NCBI GenBank assembly: GCA_963825075.1
Contig: CAWGRX010000036.1
Span: 248,001 to 312,000 of the forward strand
Direction: 5' to 3'
From: CAWAVN01 sp963825075
GTDB taxonomy: Bacteria; Planctomycetota; Planctomycetia; Planctomycetales; Planctomycetaceae
Length of the DNA stretch: 64,000 nucleotides
The position numbers and the translations under genes were made by a program. The notes below the pieces were generated by a model. It did no database searches and was not told the DNA's origin. It saw only the letters and a program-made list of their open reading frames with translations. Shown here in pieces: positions 46,203 through 56,400 of the stretch (the stretch's first letter is position 1; each line of letters starts with the position of its first letter).

Positions 46203-47696
46203 ATGAGAATTTCCATCATCGCATTGGTTCTGGTCCTGGTCTGGCCGACAGCAGGCTCCGGGGCGACCCGGACTTGGAAAGGCCGCAAGGGAAATGAAAT
46301 CAAAGCCGACTACACCGGCGTCTTGAACGGGAGAGTGATCCTCAAAACGGGCAATCAGCGGATACCTGTCCGCTTGTCGGAATTCAGTCTGGCTGACCGG
46401 GATTTTCTGGTGGACTTGATGCTCAAACGCCGGCAGAAAGAGTTGCTTTCGCAACTGGTCCTGTTCGAGAACAACATTCCGGTCATCGACCCGGACGCAG
46501 CGCCCGCCAAACCGGCGGAGGGTTTGGAATCACCCGACACAGGCAATCCGCTGCCAACCGGAATCAATCCGCTTGGGGGGAATTATCCTCAAAACATTCC
46601 CGGACAGGCCGCGGCCGTCGAGACGGAGATGTACGGCCTGCCGTTGCCTTCGCCGGAACTGCTCGTGGATGACCCGGTGCGGACTTGGACGAGCATCTTG
46701 GGCGTGAAATTCCCGGCCATGTTTGACCGTGTTTTGGCGCCGGGATTTTTGCGGCTGAAACGAGCCAACGGCAATACGCTGACGTTTGCCATCGCCAATT
46801 TCTCAAAGGAAGACATCGACTACGTCAAGCAGGCTCTCCAAAAGGACATGGCGCGGACGGTGTTTCCCGCAGGCACGGGTTTTCAAAGTCTGACGCCGGA
46901 AGAGGTCGCGAAAGGCTATCGCGTGTGGACCGACCGCCGGGAAGTCCCCTTGGTGGGCAAGTTTCATGCGACCAAGCTCAAAAACGTGGTGATCGAAAAG
47001 GACGGCCAGCATTTGGAATACCCCCTGGCCGGCCTCTCGGAGAACGATCAGACCTGGATCAAAAACGAACTTCGCCGCCGGTCCGAGGAAGCCGCCGATC
47101 GTGCCCGGCAAGCCGCCGCGGAACGGCAGTCGCGGATGAACTCGGGCGGCGGGCGGTCCCCGTTTTCCCGCGGCCCGTTCGGTGCGGGCGGACACGGCGA
47201 ATCCGCCGGCAACAACTATGCGGACGCGGGCGGGCACGGAGGCGGCTCTTCGCGGTTCCCCCGATCCCGCGGCAGCTTGTTTCCCGAATACAAATTCCAC
47301 TGCGACCACTGCGGCCACGATTGGACCGGCCACTCGCCGATCTCCTTCTGTCCGAACTGCAAAGATACTTACGAATTCCACTGCCACGTCTGCGGGCACA
47401 CGTGGACCCGGCAAAATCAACTGGTCGATACCTGCCCCAAATGCAACGCCCGTCGGAACGATTCCCACGGGGAAAACTCTTCCAATTCCAATACGAGATA
47501 TTCTCCGCCCGGTTCGCATTCGCAGTCGGCCTCCAGTTCAAGCAGCACGAGATCCTCTTCGACCCGGAGCGCTTTGCCCACGGCCTCTTCATCCGGCAAA
47601 GAAGGCCACGGCGTGGTGTTGACGATTGTTTACGTGAGTCTGGGCCTCGGCCTTTTGGCGGGCATCGCGGTCGGTCTGTTCAAGGCGTTTGGGTAA
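46203..47696 (+). CDS. Secreted/membrane protein with two SHD1 domains and zinc ribbons
   Basis: A 497-residue protein. A signal peptide (RISIIALVLVLVWPTAGSGA) is followed by an SHD1 domain (RTWKGRKGNEIKADYTGVLNGRVILKT…VRLSEFSLADRDFL, about 21-75). A second SHD1 lies near 240-295 (RVWTDRREVPLVGKFHATKLKNVVIEKDGQHLEYPLAGLSENDQTWI). Then comes a Gly/Arg-rich segment, two adjacent four-cysteine zinc ribbons (CDHCGHDW…CPNC and CHVCGHTW…CPKC, about 360-420), a Ser-rich stretch, and a C-terminal membrane segment (VVLTIVYVSLGLGLLAGIAVGLF). SHD1 (Sla1 homology domain 1) is common in planctomycetes, usually in exported proteins of unknown function. Zinc ribbons in an exported protein are odd. Confidence 0.8.
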   Translation: MRISIIALVLVLVWPTAGSGATRTWKGRKGNEIKADYTGVLNGRVILKTGNQRIPVRLSEFSLADRDFLVDLMLKRRQKELLSQLVLFENNIPVIDPDAAPAKPAEGLESPDTGNPLPTGINPLGGNYPQNIPGQAAAVETEMYGLPLPSPELLVDDPVRTWTSILGVKFPAMFDRVLAPGFLRLKRANGNTLTFAIANFSKEDIDYVKQALQKDMARTVFPAGTGFQSLTPEEVAKGYRVWTDRREVPLVGKFHATKLKNVVIEKDGQHLEYPLAGLSENDQTWIKNELRRRSEEAADRARQAAAERQSRMNSGGGRSPFSRGPFGAGGHGESAGNNYADAGGHGGGSSRFPRSRGSLFPEYKFHCDHCGHDWTGHSPISFCPNCKDTYEFHCHVCGHTWTRQNQLVDTCPKCNARRNDSHGENSSNSNTRYSPPGSHSQSASSSSSTRSSSTRSALPTASSSGKEGHGVVLTIVYVSLGLGLLAGIAVGLFKAFG

Positions 47697-47757
47697 TCGC
47701 TATGATCGCCCTGACGCGGACCCCGACTTAAGAAGAGCAAGCGGACGGACTGGCAAC

Positions 47758-50592
47758 GTGGCTGACGAAACGCAGTTGGAGGCGGAGGAAACACAATCGA
47801 GCCGGTATGTGGTGGGCATCGACCTGGGCACCACCAACTCGGCGATGACCTTTGTGGACACCGCGGCCGACGCTTGGAAGGTTCGCACCTTCTCCGTGCC
47901 GCAACTCGTTTCGCCGGGGCAGGTGGAATCGCGGGAAAACTTGCCCTCGTTCCATTACGAATCCGCCGCGGGCGAGTTTCCCCCGGGCGCGCTCGATCTG
48001 CCTTGGCAAAAAGGTCAGGCGTCGGCCGTGGGCGTGTTTGCGCGGGAGCAAGGCCGGCTCGTGCCGGGGCGGGTGATCGATTCCGCCAAAAGTTGGCTGT
48101 GTCACGCCGGCGTCGATCGCACCCAAGAGCTGTTGCCTTGGCATGGGGCGGCGGACGTGGCTCGGCTGTCGCCTGTGGAAGTCAGTTCGCGGTATCTCGC
48201 GCATCTCCGCGCTGCGTGGGACCAGCGATTCTCTCAGCATCCGCTCGCCGAGCAGGACATCGTGCTCACGCTGCCGGCTTCGTTCGATGAAGTCGCCCGC
48301 GAACTCACCATTCAGGCGGCCCGGCAAGCCGGACTGCCGCGGGTCGTCCTGATCGAAGAACCGCAGGCCGCGTTCTATGCCTGGATCGACGCCCACAAAG
48401 GCACCTGGGAAGACCTTGTCGCCCCCGGCCAGAAGATTTTGATCTGCGACATCGGCGGTGGCACGTCGGACTTTACACTGATCCGCGTCCGCCGGGGTGA
48501 AGGCGACAAAATCCAATTCCACCGCGTGGCCGTGGGCGAGCACTTGATCCTAGGCGGCGATAACCTCGATTTGGCGATCGCGCATCATCTCGAAAAAAAA
48601 CTCCAAGGCGACGGCAAACTCGAACCCCGGCAATGGTCCGTCTTGGTTCAAGCCTGTCGGCACGTCAAAGAAACCCTGCTCGGCACGAATGCTCCCGACC
48701 GTTTAACCGTGAACCTGCCGGGCAGCGGCAGCCGATTGATCGGCGGCGGACTGCAAGTCGAAGTCACCCGCGACGAAGCGCTCGAGGTGCTGCTCGAAGG
48801 CTTTTTGCCACGGGCCGGTTTGGATGACAAACCCCAAACGCGGCGGTCGGGCTTTCAGGAGTTCGGCCTGCCTTACGCCGCCGATGCCGCGATCACCCGC
48901 TATCTCGCCGCGTTCCTCGCGGCGCATCGGCACGTCACCGTCGGCGATGAGGAACTCCCCACCGATCACGACCCTGCCCGTCCGGACATTGTGCTGTTCA
49001 ACGGCGGGTTTTTCGCTTCGGAAGTGCTTCGGCGGCGGCTGTTGGAAGTGTTGTCGTCCTGGTTTACCACGCCCGCCGAGCCGGATTGGCAGCCCGTCAT
49101 CCTGCGGAATGATCGCTTGGATTTGGCCGTCGCCCAGGGGGCGTCTTATTACGGCATGGTCCGGCGGGGCGAGGGCGTTCGCATTGCCGCGGGCCTGGCG
49201 CGGACGTATTACATCGGCATCGCGGGCACCGACAATCAGGCCCTGTGCCTCATGCCGGCGAGCGCGGAACCTGGCCAGGATGTGGAGATCACCGCACAAA
49301 AATTTTCGCTCCGCGTCTCCGAGCCGATCGAATTTCCGCTCTTCGTTTCGAGCACCCGCCTCACCGACCGCGCGGGCGAACTCATTCCCATCGATCCCGA
49401 ACAAATGCGAGCCTTGCCGCCGCTGCGGACGGTATTGAAGACTCGCAAGAAAAATCTGGCCGAGCGGGTTTCGATTTTCTTGAACGCCCGGCTGACGGAG
49501 ATCGGCACGTTGGAACTTTGGTGTCGGGAGGCGGAGGGCAATCGCAGTTGGAGGCTGCAATTCGACATCCGCAGTGCCACCCAGACCGACATCGCCGCCC
49601 ACGAATCCGCCGCCGAGCGGGAAGGCGTCCTGGACGAAGAAGCCTGGAACGAGACGCTGGCGATCATCGAAGGCGTGTTCGGAAAATCCGGAAAAGACAA
49701 ACCCTCGGCCCTCGCCAAGCGGATCGCCAAAGCCATCGAACTCGGCCGATCGGATTGGCCTTCGTCGCTCCTCCGAAACATCTGGGAAGCCCTGATGGAC
49801 CGCGAAGACGGCCGCCGGAAGTCCGCGGACCACGAAGCTCGCTGGCTGAACCTGTTGGGGTTTTCGCTTCGGCCCGGTTACGGATTGGCCCTCGACGATT
49901 GGCGAGTCGCGGAGACCTGGAAAGCCCTCAACGGCAAACTCGTGCACGGCGTCCCGAACTGCCGGGCCGAGTGGTGGATTCTGTGGCGGCGAATCGGCGG
50001 CGGCCTGGCGAGCGGTCAGCAAATTGCCCTCGCGTCGCCGTTGTTGGCTCCCATCCGGCAGATGCACAAGCAGATGACGACCGGCCGCGGCAAAGGCGGC
50101 GCGGGGCTGTCGTCCAACACCCACGAGCAAGCTGAGATCTGGCGGATGCTCGGTTCGTTTGAACGCCTGGGCGTCGGCGGCAAACTGGAACTGGGCGGCA
50201 TGATCCTCGATCTCTACAGCCGGCCCAAACTGGAAGCAGTGCGCTCGGCGATGATCTGGGCCATCGGACGTTTGGGCAACCGCAAGCCGCTGTATGGCCC
50301 CTTGAACGGAGTGATCCCCGCCCACGAAGCCGAGGCTTGGGCCGATCGTTTGATGGAAGACAACTTCGACGATCCGATGGTCCCCTTGGCGATCATGCAA
50401 ATCGCCCGCCGAACCGGCGACCGCTTCCGCGATGTCTCCGACAAAACCCGCCACCGCATCCTCGCCTGGCTCGACCGCCATGAAGCCCCCGCCCATTTTC
50501 AATCGCTCATCGAAAACGTCGGCACGTTAGAAGCCGAGGAGCAGACCCTCATCTTCGGCGAGTCGCTGCCCCAAGGCTTGCAGATTCTATAA
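47758..50592 (+). CDS. Hsp70-like ATPase with DUF3731-type C-terminal region
   Basis: A 944-residue protein with an N-terminal actin-type ATPase domain: GIDLGTTNSAM (phosphate 1) at 20-30, LTLPASFDEVARELTIQAARQAGL, IEEPQAAFYAW, and ILICDIGGGTSDFTLI (phosphate 2). The second half does not resemble the DnaK substrate-binding domain; from memory it matches the DUF3731 region found in large Hsp70-like proteins (for instance RPGYGLALDDWRVAETW, GAGLSSNTHEQAEIWRMLGSFERL). I favour the GTG at 47758; a TTG at 47689 would overlap the previous gene. Such proteins often lie beside DUF2760 and another Hsp70-like gene, which are absent here. A chaperone role is inferred only from the ATPase fold. Confidence 0.85.
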   Translation: MADETQLEAEETQSSRYVVGIDLGTTNSAMTFVDTAADAWKVRTFSVPQLVSPGQVESRENLPSFHYESAAGEFPPGALDLPWQKGQASAVGVFAREQGRLVPGRVIDSAKSWLCHAGVDRTQELLPWHGAADVARLSPVEVSSRYLAHLRAAWDQRFSQHPLAEQDIVLTLPASFDEVARELTIQAARQAGLPRVVLIEEPQAAFYAWIDAHKGTWEDLVAPGQKILICDIGGGTSDFTLIRVRRGEGDKIQFHRVAVGEHLILGGDNLDLAIAHHLEKKLQGDGKLEPRQWSVLVQACRHVKETLLGTNAPDRLTVNLPGSGSRLIGGGLQVEVTRDEALEVLLEGFLPRAGLDDKPQTRRSGFQEFGLPYAADAAITRYLAAFLAAHRHVTVGDEELPTDHDPARPDIVLFNGGFFASEVLRRRLLEVLSSWFTTPAEPDWQPVILRNDRLDLAVAQGASYYGMVRRGEGVRIAAGLARTYYIGIAGTDNQALCLMPASAEPGQDVEITAQKFSLRVSEPIEFPLFVSSTRLTDRAGELIPIDPEQMRALPPLRTVLKTRKKNLAERVSIFLNARLTEIGTLELWCREAEGNRSWRLQFDIRSATQTDIAAHESAAEREGVLDEEAWNETLAIIEGVFGKSGKDKPSALAKRIAKAIELGRSDWPSSLLRNIWEALMDREDGRRKSADHEARWLNLLGFSLRPGYGLALDDWRVAETWKALNGKLVHGVPNCRAEWWILWRRIGGGLASGQQIALASPLLAPIRQMHKQMTTGRGKGGAGLSSNTHEQAEIWRMLGSFERLGVGGKLELGGMILDLYSRPKLEAVRSAMIWAIGRLGNRKPLYGPLNGVIPAHEAEAWADRLMEDNFDDPMVPLAIMQIARRTGDRFRDVSDKTRHRILAWLDRHEAPAHFQSLIENVGTLEAEEQTLIFGESLPQGLQIL

Positions 50593-50624
50593 GTGGTAAC
50601 ACTTTAGCCGAATGAAGTTTGAAT

Positions 50625-50695
50625 TGAAGTATTTGGCTAAATAGATACTAATAAGTGCAAGTTTCAAGTTGAATGTTACAAGTTTCAGGTTAAGG
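50625..50695. repeat. Short direct repeats CAAGTTTCAAGTT
   Basis: Near-identical copies of acaagtttcaggtt and gcaagtttcaagttgaa lie in the gap between the convergent Hsp70-like and epimerase genes. The tract is non-coding and low in complexity, of the same sort as the tract at 42168. Confidence 0.45.
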
Positions 50696-50739
50696 CGGGC
50701 CGAGCCTCGTGCGTGGCCGGGTGACGACAACTTGCAGCT

Positions 50740-51699
50740 TCAGAAGTTTGAGTTTTTCCCTTGGCACAAATCTTCCAACGCTTCGCGGAGCGTGGGGAGG
50801 TGGAATTGAAACCCTTCCTCTTCCAGCCGACGGGAACGCACATAGCGGCCGTAGAGAGCGAGGTCCGGGTCGGTGCGGAGCAAGTATTTGCAAGCGATCC
50901 GCACCATCCAGCCATAAGCGGGCAAACCGACGGGCATTCCCACGGCTCGGCGGAGTTCCCGCATGAACTCCACCTGGGAAACCGGATTGGGGGAACAAGC
51001 AACATAGACGCCCTGCATTTCGGAATCGGTCAGCCCTCGCTCGAAGAGCCGGTTCAGATCCGTTTCGTGAATCCAACTCATGCCTTGGGTGCCGCGGCCG
51101 ACTCGTCCGCCCAGCCCGAATTTGGCGAGCGGTTTGAGTGTGTCGAGCGCCCCGCCGCCCGCGCCGCGATTTCGCCCGAGAACGAAGCCGGTTCGCAACA
51201 CGACCTGTCGCTGTGAAGGCAGCGCACTTTCGCGGAACGCGTCTTCCCAGGCTTTGCCGACGAACGGGGCCAGCCCATATCCCAAAGCGGAGTCTTCGGT
51301 GCAGAGGGCTTGGGGCGGATCACCGTAAATGTGGGCTGTGCTCATCTGGATCCACACCGGCGGCGGCGAGTGGATATTCCGCAGGGCCTTTCCCAAAATC
51401 CGCGTGGACTCGACCCGCGAGCGGAGGATTTCGTCTTGATGGTCGGGCGTCTTAATGCAGTTGACGCTTCGCCCCGCCAAGTTCACGAGGCCGGTCGCGT
51501 CCTGTAATTCGTGTTTCCAATCGCCGAGGGTGCGTCCGTCCCAAACCGCATGCCGCCACGGACCGGCGACTTTGGGCACGCTGCGGGAAAGAATCACCAC
51601 CGACGCCCCGCCGTCGGTCAGATGCCGGGCCAAGGAAAGCCCCAAAAAACCGCTGCCGCCGGCGATGACGAACTTCTGGGATTGGAGCGAATCGAGCAT
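50740..51699 (-). CDS. TIGR01777 family SDR epimerase
   Basis: A 319-residue NAD(P)-binding extended short-chain dehydrogenase. The Rossmann motif is FVIAGGSGFLGLSLARHL at 10-27, followed by VVILSRS, VNLAGRSVNC, and the family's WIQMSTAHIYGD; the C-terminal VEFMRELRRAVGMPVGLPAYGWMVRIACKYLLRTDPDLALYGRYVRSRRLEEEGFQFHLPTLREALEDL fits the TIGR01777 (SDR39U1/YfcH) family's substrate-side domain. The usual YxxxK is replaced by a HIYGD/FVGKAWE arrangement typical for the family. A GGAGG site precedes the ATG. Substrate unknown; the family is widespread and uncharacterised. Confidence 0.88.
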   Translation of the reverse strand: MLDSLQSQKFVIAGGSGFLGLSLARHLTDGGASVVILSRSVPKVAGPWRHAVWDGRTLGDWKHELQDATGLVNLAGRSVNCIKTPDHQDEILRSRVESTRILGKALRNIHSPPPVWIQMSTAHIYGDPPQALCTEDSALGYGLAPFVGKAWEDAFRESALPSQRQVVLRTGFVLGRNRGAGGGALDTLKPLAKFGLGGRVGRGTQGMSWIHETDLNRLFERGLTDSEMQGVYVACSPNPVSQVEFMRELRRAVGMPVGLPAYGWMVRIACKYLLRTDPDLALYGRYVRSRRLEEEGFQFHLPTLREALEDLCQGKNSNF

Positions 51700-51782
51700 G
51701 CCGCAGCCTCCAGAAGGGATTCATGTCTTCTCCCTCAACCGCGGCCGGCCTTCAAGATTAACCGCTTTTTCGGTGCTTGAGG

Positions 51783-52340
51783 CTACTTTGTCAGGGGAAC
51801 ATAGGCGTAGCCGTCCTGCTGGCGATTGACGAGAGCGGTCAATCCGGACACGGCCACTTGGACTTCCTCCACCGTTTGCTTGGGCTGATAACCTTTGAGC
51901 GTGAGCGCCTGGCCGCACACCAGAAACTCCACGCCCGCTTTGCGGAGTTCCCGCAGCAAGGGCAAATTCGGATTCGTGCGTGTGTGAAAGGCGGCGGCGT
52001 AAGCGGCATCGTTCAAAGCCAGCGTCGTGGCATCGCCGTGGAGCACCACGCTGATCTGGGCACGGGCCGGCCGCTTTCCCGCCTGGCTGTAGATGTTCAC
52101 AAACCGGGCGACTTTATCCAGAGATTTGCTGAGCTGATCGGGAGGTCCCCCGGCGGTCAGATCGACGACGAACTTTGAGCCGTCGCGGGGCTGCTCTGGG
52201 GCATCGGGAAACCGCTGCACCTCGCCATGTGCTTCAATCCGGGGCGGATCCGCGTTCTTGTTCTTGGGCATCGCGGCTGCGGCAAACAGGACGGAAAACA
52301 ATGCGACGACAAAGACTGCCAGGAAATAATTCTGCTTCAT
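51783..52340 (-). CDS. Secreted DsrE-family protein
   Basis: A 185-residue protein with a signal peptide (YFLAVFVVALFSVLFAAAA). The DsrE fold is seen in FVVDLTAGGPPDQLSKSLDKVARFVNIYSQAG, ISVVLHGDATTLALNDAAYAA, and LRKAGVEFLVCGQALTLKGY, where the cysteine occupies the position used in sulfur transfer by DsrE-like proteins. The export signal suggests a periplasmic role. It lies 50 bases downstream of a TauE-type permease gene on the same strand, supporting a joint function in sulfur compound handling. This linkage and the operator-controlled promoter upstream of tauE suggest they form one regulated transcript. Confidence 0.85.
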   Translation of the reverse strand: MKQNYFLAVFVVALFSVLFAAAAMPKNKNADPPRIEAHGEVQRFPDAPEQPRDGSKFVVDLTAGGPPDQLSKSLDKVARFVNIYSQAGKRPARAQISVVLHGDATTLALNDAAYAAAFHTRTNPNLPLLRELRKAGVEFLVCGQALTLKGYQPKQTVEEVQVAVSGLTALVNRQQDGYAYVPLTK

Positions 52341-52390
52341 GAGTAACCCTTAACTGTTTGGATGAAAAAATGGCAAAACGGATGGCAAGT

Positions 52391-53203
52391 TTATATCAAG
52401 GTTTTTGTTCCGACAAACACCGCGACGATGACAATGCCGATCGCAAACACTTTTTGGAGAAGCGGAGCCGGCAGGCGTTTCCCGGCCAGGGTTCCGAAAT
52501 ACATCCCAGCGACGCCGCCCAGCACGAACAACCCGGTGAGGACCAGCGGAATCCCTCGGCCCGCGAAAAAATGCGAGGACACGCCGGAGATGCTGACCAA
52601 CACGATCACCAACAGCGACGTGGCGATGGCCCGGCGAATGGGCATGCCGCTGAACAGGACCAGGGCGGGAACGATCACAAATCCTCCCCCCACGCCGAAC
52701 ATCCCGGATAAAATCCCGGTGGCCAGCCCGACAATCGCCAACACCACCGCACAGCGGGAGGTCAGGTGCAATTCGCCGGTTTCCAAGCGCCGGCACGCGG
52801 GACCTTGCTCCTGGTCCTCGCAGGCCGGCTGCGAGACGTCTTGGCTGTTGGCTTTGCTCCACATTCGCCCGGCCACAACGAGCATCAAAATGGCGAATAA
52901 GATCAACAACGCGGCTTCGGGAATCCAACTCGCGATCCATGTTCCCAAGGGAGCCCCCGCCATCCCGGCCACGGCGAACAACACCCCGGTGCCGAGTTCC
53001 ACCTGGCCCGTCCGCAATCGCGGGATGACGCCCGCCAAGGCCATCGCCCCCACCGCGGCCAGCGAGATGCCGAACGCTTCGCGCGGATCGATCGACAAGC
53101 CGTAAACCAAGAGCGGCACGGCAAGCAGCGATCCCCCGCCCCCGGTCAACCCCAGGGCGAAACCGACGGCCGCTCCGAAACCAATGCTTAAAATGTCCAA
53201 CAT
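52391..53203 (-). CDS. TauE/SafE family sulfite/sulfonate exporter
   Basis: A 270-residue membrane protein with the internal duplication typical of the family: GFALGLTGGGGSLLAVPLLVYGL near 12-34 and GILSGMFGVGGGFVIVPALVLFSG in the second half, each followed by A-x-x-x-SL pattern helices. About eight membrane segments. A short Cys-containing hydrophilic loop (ACEDQEQGPAC) separates the halves. I chose the ATG at 53203, with AGGA nine bases upstream; the extended frame to 53272 runs into the promoter. The family exports sulfite, sulfoacetate or related anions, or imports sulfur compounds. It is followed by a DsrE-like gene. Confidence 0.9.
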   Translation of the reverse strand: MLDILSIGFGAAVGFALGLTGGGGSLLAVPLLVYGLSIDPREAFGISLAAVGAMALAGVIPRLRTGQVELGTGVLFAVAGMAGAPLGTWIASWIPEAALLILFAILMLVVAGRMWSKANSQDVSQPACEDQEQGPACRRLETGELHLTSRCAVVLAIVGLATGILSGMFGVGGGFVIVPALVLFSGMPIRRAIATSLLVIVLVSISGVSSHFFAGRGIPLVLTGLFVLGGVAGMYFGTLAGKRLPAPLLQKVFAIGIVIVAVFVGTKTLI

Positions 53204-53257
53204 CGCGAGAATCCTGCGGATCTCAGTTTTGAATTTCGGCGGACCAGCTTTTAATAC

Positions 53258-53285
53258 AATATATCGTAACATTACGATTTGTCAA
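53258..53285 (-). promoter_or_regulatory. Promoter with embedded operator for the tauE-dsrE unit
   Basis: On the minus strand TTGACA (53280-53285), a 16-base spacer and TATATT (53258-53263) form a near-consensus promoter about 55 bases before the tauE start. The spacer is filled almost exactly by an inverted repeat, atcgtaa-ca-ttacgat on the plus strand (53263-53278). A repressor bound there would block RNA polymerase directly. Sulfur-responsive ArsR-type repressors often control such genes, but no regulator gene is linked, so its identity is open. Confidence 0.75.
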
Positions 53286-53428
53286 CAGTCTTTTTCACGC
53301 CAGTCGAATCCCAACTCTCAACGTACGAACCTTGACCATCAGTATGGGGCATGGTTCAATGAAGGGCTGACTGAAGCCTGCCTCCGTGTCCCGCCGTTAC
53401 CGTCTCTGATCTCTGAATGAGTTGTGAT

Positions 53429-56400
53429 ATGCGAGTTTTTCCTCTCCGCGATTGCGTGGGAATGTTGCTGACTTTTGGCGTGATGGGACTCTTTGCCGCG
53501 GAGAACGGTTCTCTACATGCGGCGGAGCCGGCGGTGGCGAAAGCGCGGCCGGGGCGGTATGCGGAGTTGATTCTCCAAGACCAGCCCGTGGCATACTGGC
53601 GGTTTGAAGAGAGTTCCTCGCAGCGGGTGCCCAACTTGAGCGAGGCCGCGGGATTGGATGCGGAGATTGCAGGGCAAGTGGGTTTTCAATCGCCCGGACC
53701 GCGGCGGCCTTTGTTTCCGGGGTTCGGCCGCGAAAACCGCTCGGCCCAGTTTGCCGGCGGCGGGAATTTTCTCCGCGTGACCGATCCGGGCGAAAAAAGC
53801 GTTTTGGATTTTGACAACGGCGATGCCATCACATTGGAAGCCTGGGTCAATCCGGCCCGCGTCGCCGAGAACCAACAGGTTTACATCGTCGGCAAAGGCC
53901 GGACTGGCAACAAGGGGTTTGCTCGGGATAATCAGAACTACGCCCTCCGTCTTCGCGGCGTGGGCGGTACGGCCCGCATCAGTTTTCTGTTTCGCTCGGC
54001 CCAAAACCGCAAAGGGGTCAGCGCAGGACTTCCACCGCTGGAACGCCGACATGGGTTTCGTCCCCCAAAGCGGTTGGCATCATGTCGCGGCGACTTACGA
54101 GTTCGGGAATCCCAAGAGCATCCGCGGCTATCTCGACGGCCGGCCCGTCACCGGCACCTGGGACTACGGCGGCGAAACGGCCCAAGCACCCGTCGTCGAT
54201 AACGATGAACTCTGGCTCGGCTCTTCGATGGGCGGTTCGCAAGCCAGCACTTTCCAAGGCGAACTGGACGAAGTTGCGATTTACCGCAAAGTCCTCACCG
54301 AAAAACAAATCGCCCGCCGGTTTTGGCAGCGTGCGACCGAAACCTTGATCGCCCAGCGGGAACTTCCCCAAGACGGCGTCCTCGTGGAAGTTCTGGAAGG
54401 CATTCCCGATCAGCGTTCCTGGAACTATCCGCCGCCGCCCGCGTTGGATTTTTACGTCGCCCCCGCGTTCGGCTTTTTGGACGTGCCCCGAAAATACAAC
54501 GAACGCGGCGTGCAGATCGACCGCACCAACCCGTTCGCTCTCCGCGCCACGGGGATGATCACGCTGCCCGACCGCAAGTGCCGATTGCTCTTGCGCGCCC
54601 GCAATGGGGCGAGGTTGTTTCTCGACGGCAAGCTGATTCTGGAATCGCCGTTCCATACGATCAACGGCAGCGCCCATGGGAAAATCCGGCACGTGGAGGT
54701 CATCAAAAATGACACGATCCGCCCGCTGGCCGTTGGTGACAACGAAAAGGTGATCGAGATCGAGGGCGACGGCCAACCGCATCGGCTGCGGTTGGAACTG
54801 TTCCTCGGCGGCAAGAAGAAACGCCCGGAGCTTGGCGAAACCTCGGTCAATCTCGAAGGCGAAGACGGGCTGTTTCGAATCCTCAGCCCAAAGACCGAAT
54901 GGCAGTTCGCGCTGACGGATGAGGAATTCCACACGTTCCGCGAACGGGACCGGTTGTATCAAAGAAACCTCAATGCCGATCGCCGCCAGGTCGCCGGCAA
55001 GGAGGAAACCAAGTATTGGAACCGCCGCCATCAAATCGCCCGCTCGATTCTGCAAAAGCAACCCGCGATCGCACTCCCGGCAGTCAAGGATCAAAGCGCG
55101 GTCCATAATCCGATCGATCAGTTCATCAATCACCGCTTGGAACAAGCGAACAAATCGCCCGCGAAGTTAGTCGATGACTGGGCGTTTTTGCGGCGGGTGA
55201 CGTTGGATGTCCTGGGCACCGTGCCCACGCCCGAGCAAACGAAAACCTTCTTCGCCGACGATGCCCCCAACCGCCGGGCGCGATATATCGATCGGATATT
55301 GGAGAATGACGGTTGGGCCGATCATTGGGTGGCGTATTGGCAGGATGTGCTGGCGGAGAATCCGAACATCGTCAATCCCACGCTCAACAACACGGGGCCG
55401 TTCCGCTGGTGGATCCGCGAATCGTTCTTGGACAACAAGCCCTTCGACCGGTTTGCGACGGAATTGATCCGCATGGAAGGCAGCCGGTATTACGGCGGGC
55501 CGGGCGGATTTGCGATGGCGACGCAGAACGATGTGCCGATGGCGGCGAAGGCTCATATTATTGGGCAGGCGTTTTTGGGATTGGAGATGAAGTGCGCCCG
55601 CTGCCACGATGCGCCGTTCCATGATTTCAAGCAGTCGGATTTGTTCCAGGTCGCGGCGATGCTCAACCGCGGGCCGCAGGCGGTGCCCCCGTCGAGTTTG
55701 ATTCCCGGCGGCGGGTCGCGGTCGTTGATCGTCACCGTCACGCTCAGCCCCGGCGAGAAGATCACGCCCGAGTGGCCGTTCGCGGAATTGGTTCCCGCAC
55801 GTTCTCTTGAAGATCTCCTGCCCGGCCGGGCCGACTCCCGCGAGCAGCTCGCCGCGTTGGTGACCTCGCCGCAGAACGACCGCTTCTCCCAGGTGATCGT
55901 CAACCGGCTGTGGACGCGATACCTCGGCCGAGGTCTGGTGGAGCCGGTCGATGATTGGGAAAACGCCGAGCCTTCGCACCCCGGGCTTCTGGAATTTCTC
56001 GCGCGGCAGTTGGCCCACAGCGGCTACGATTTGAAGCACGTGGCCCGGTTGATTCTCACTTCGCACACCTACCAACGGATCGCCCAACCGAGCCGCGGGG
56101 ATGAGGCGGATGCGCTGTTTGCCGGCCCGCTCCGGCGGCGGATGTCGGCGGAGCAAGTGGTGGATTCGATGTTCACGGCCAGCGGCAAGGATTTTTACGC
56201 GGGGGAACTCAACATCGACGCCGACGGCTCGCGGGCGTTTACCACATCCTTGAATCTAGGGCATCCCCGGCGGGCGTGGGAATTCACGTCGCTGTCCAAC
56301 GAGCGGGATCGGCCGAGCCTGTCGCTGCCGAGGGCCCAGCCGTTTTTGGACGTGTTGGAGTCCTTCGGCTGGCGGGCCTCCCGGCAGGATCCGCTCACCG

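Noticed and set aside
48703..50502. Minus-strand open frame of 599 codons opposite the Hsp70-like gene
   Set aside because: The plus strand has clear Hsp70 ATPase motifs; the antisense frame shows none.
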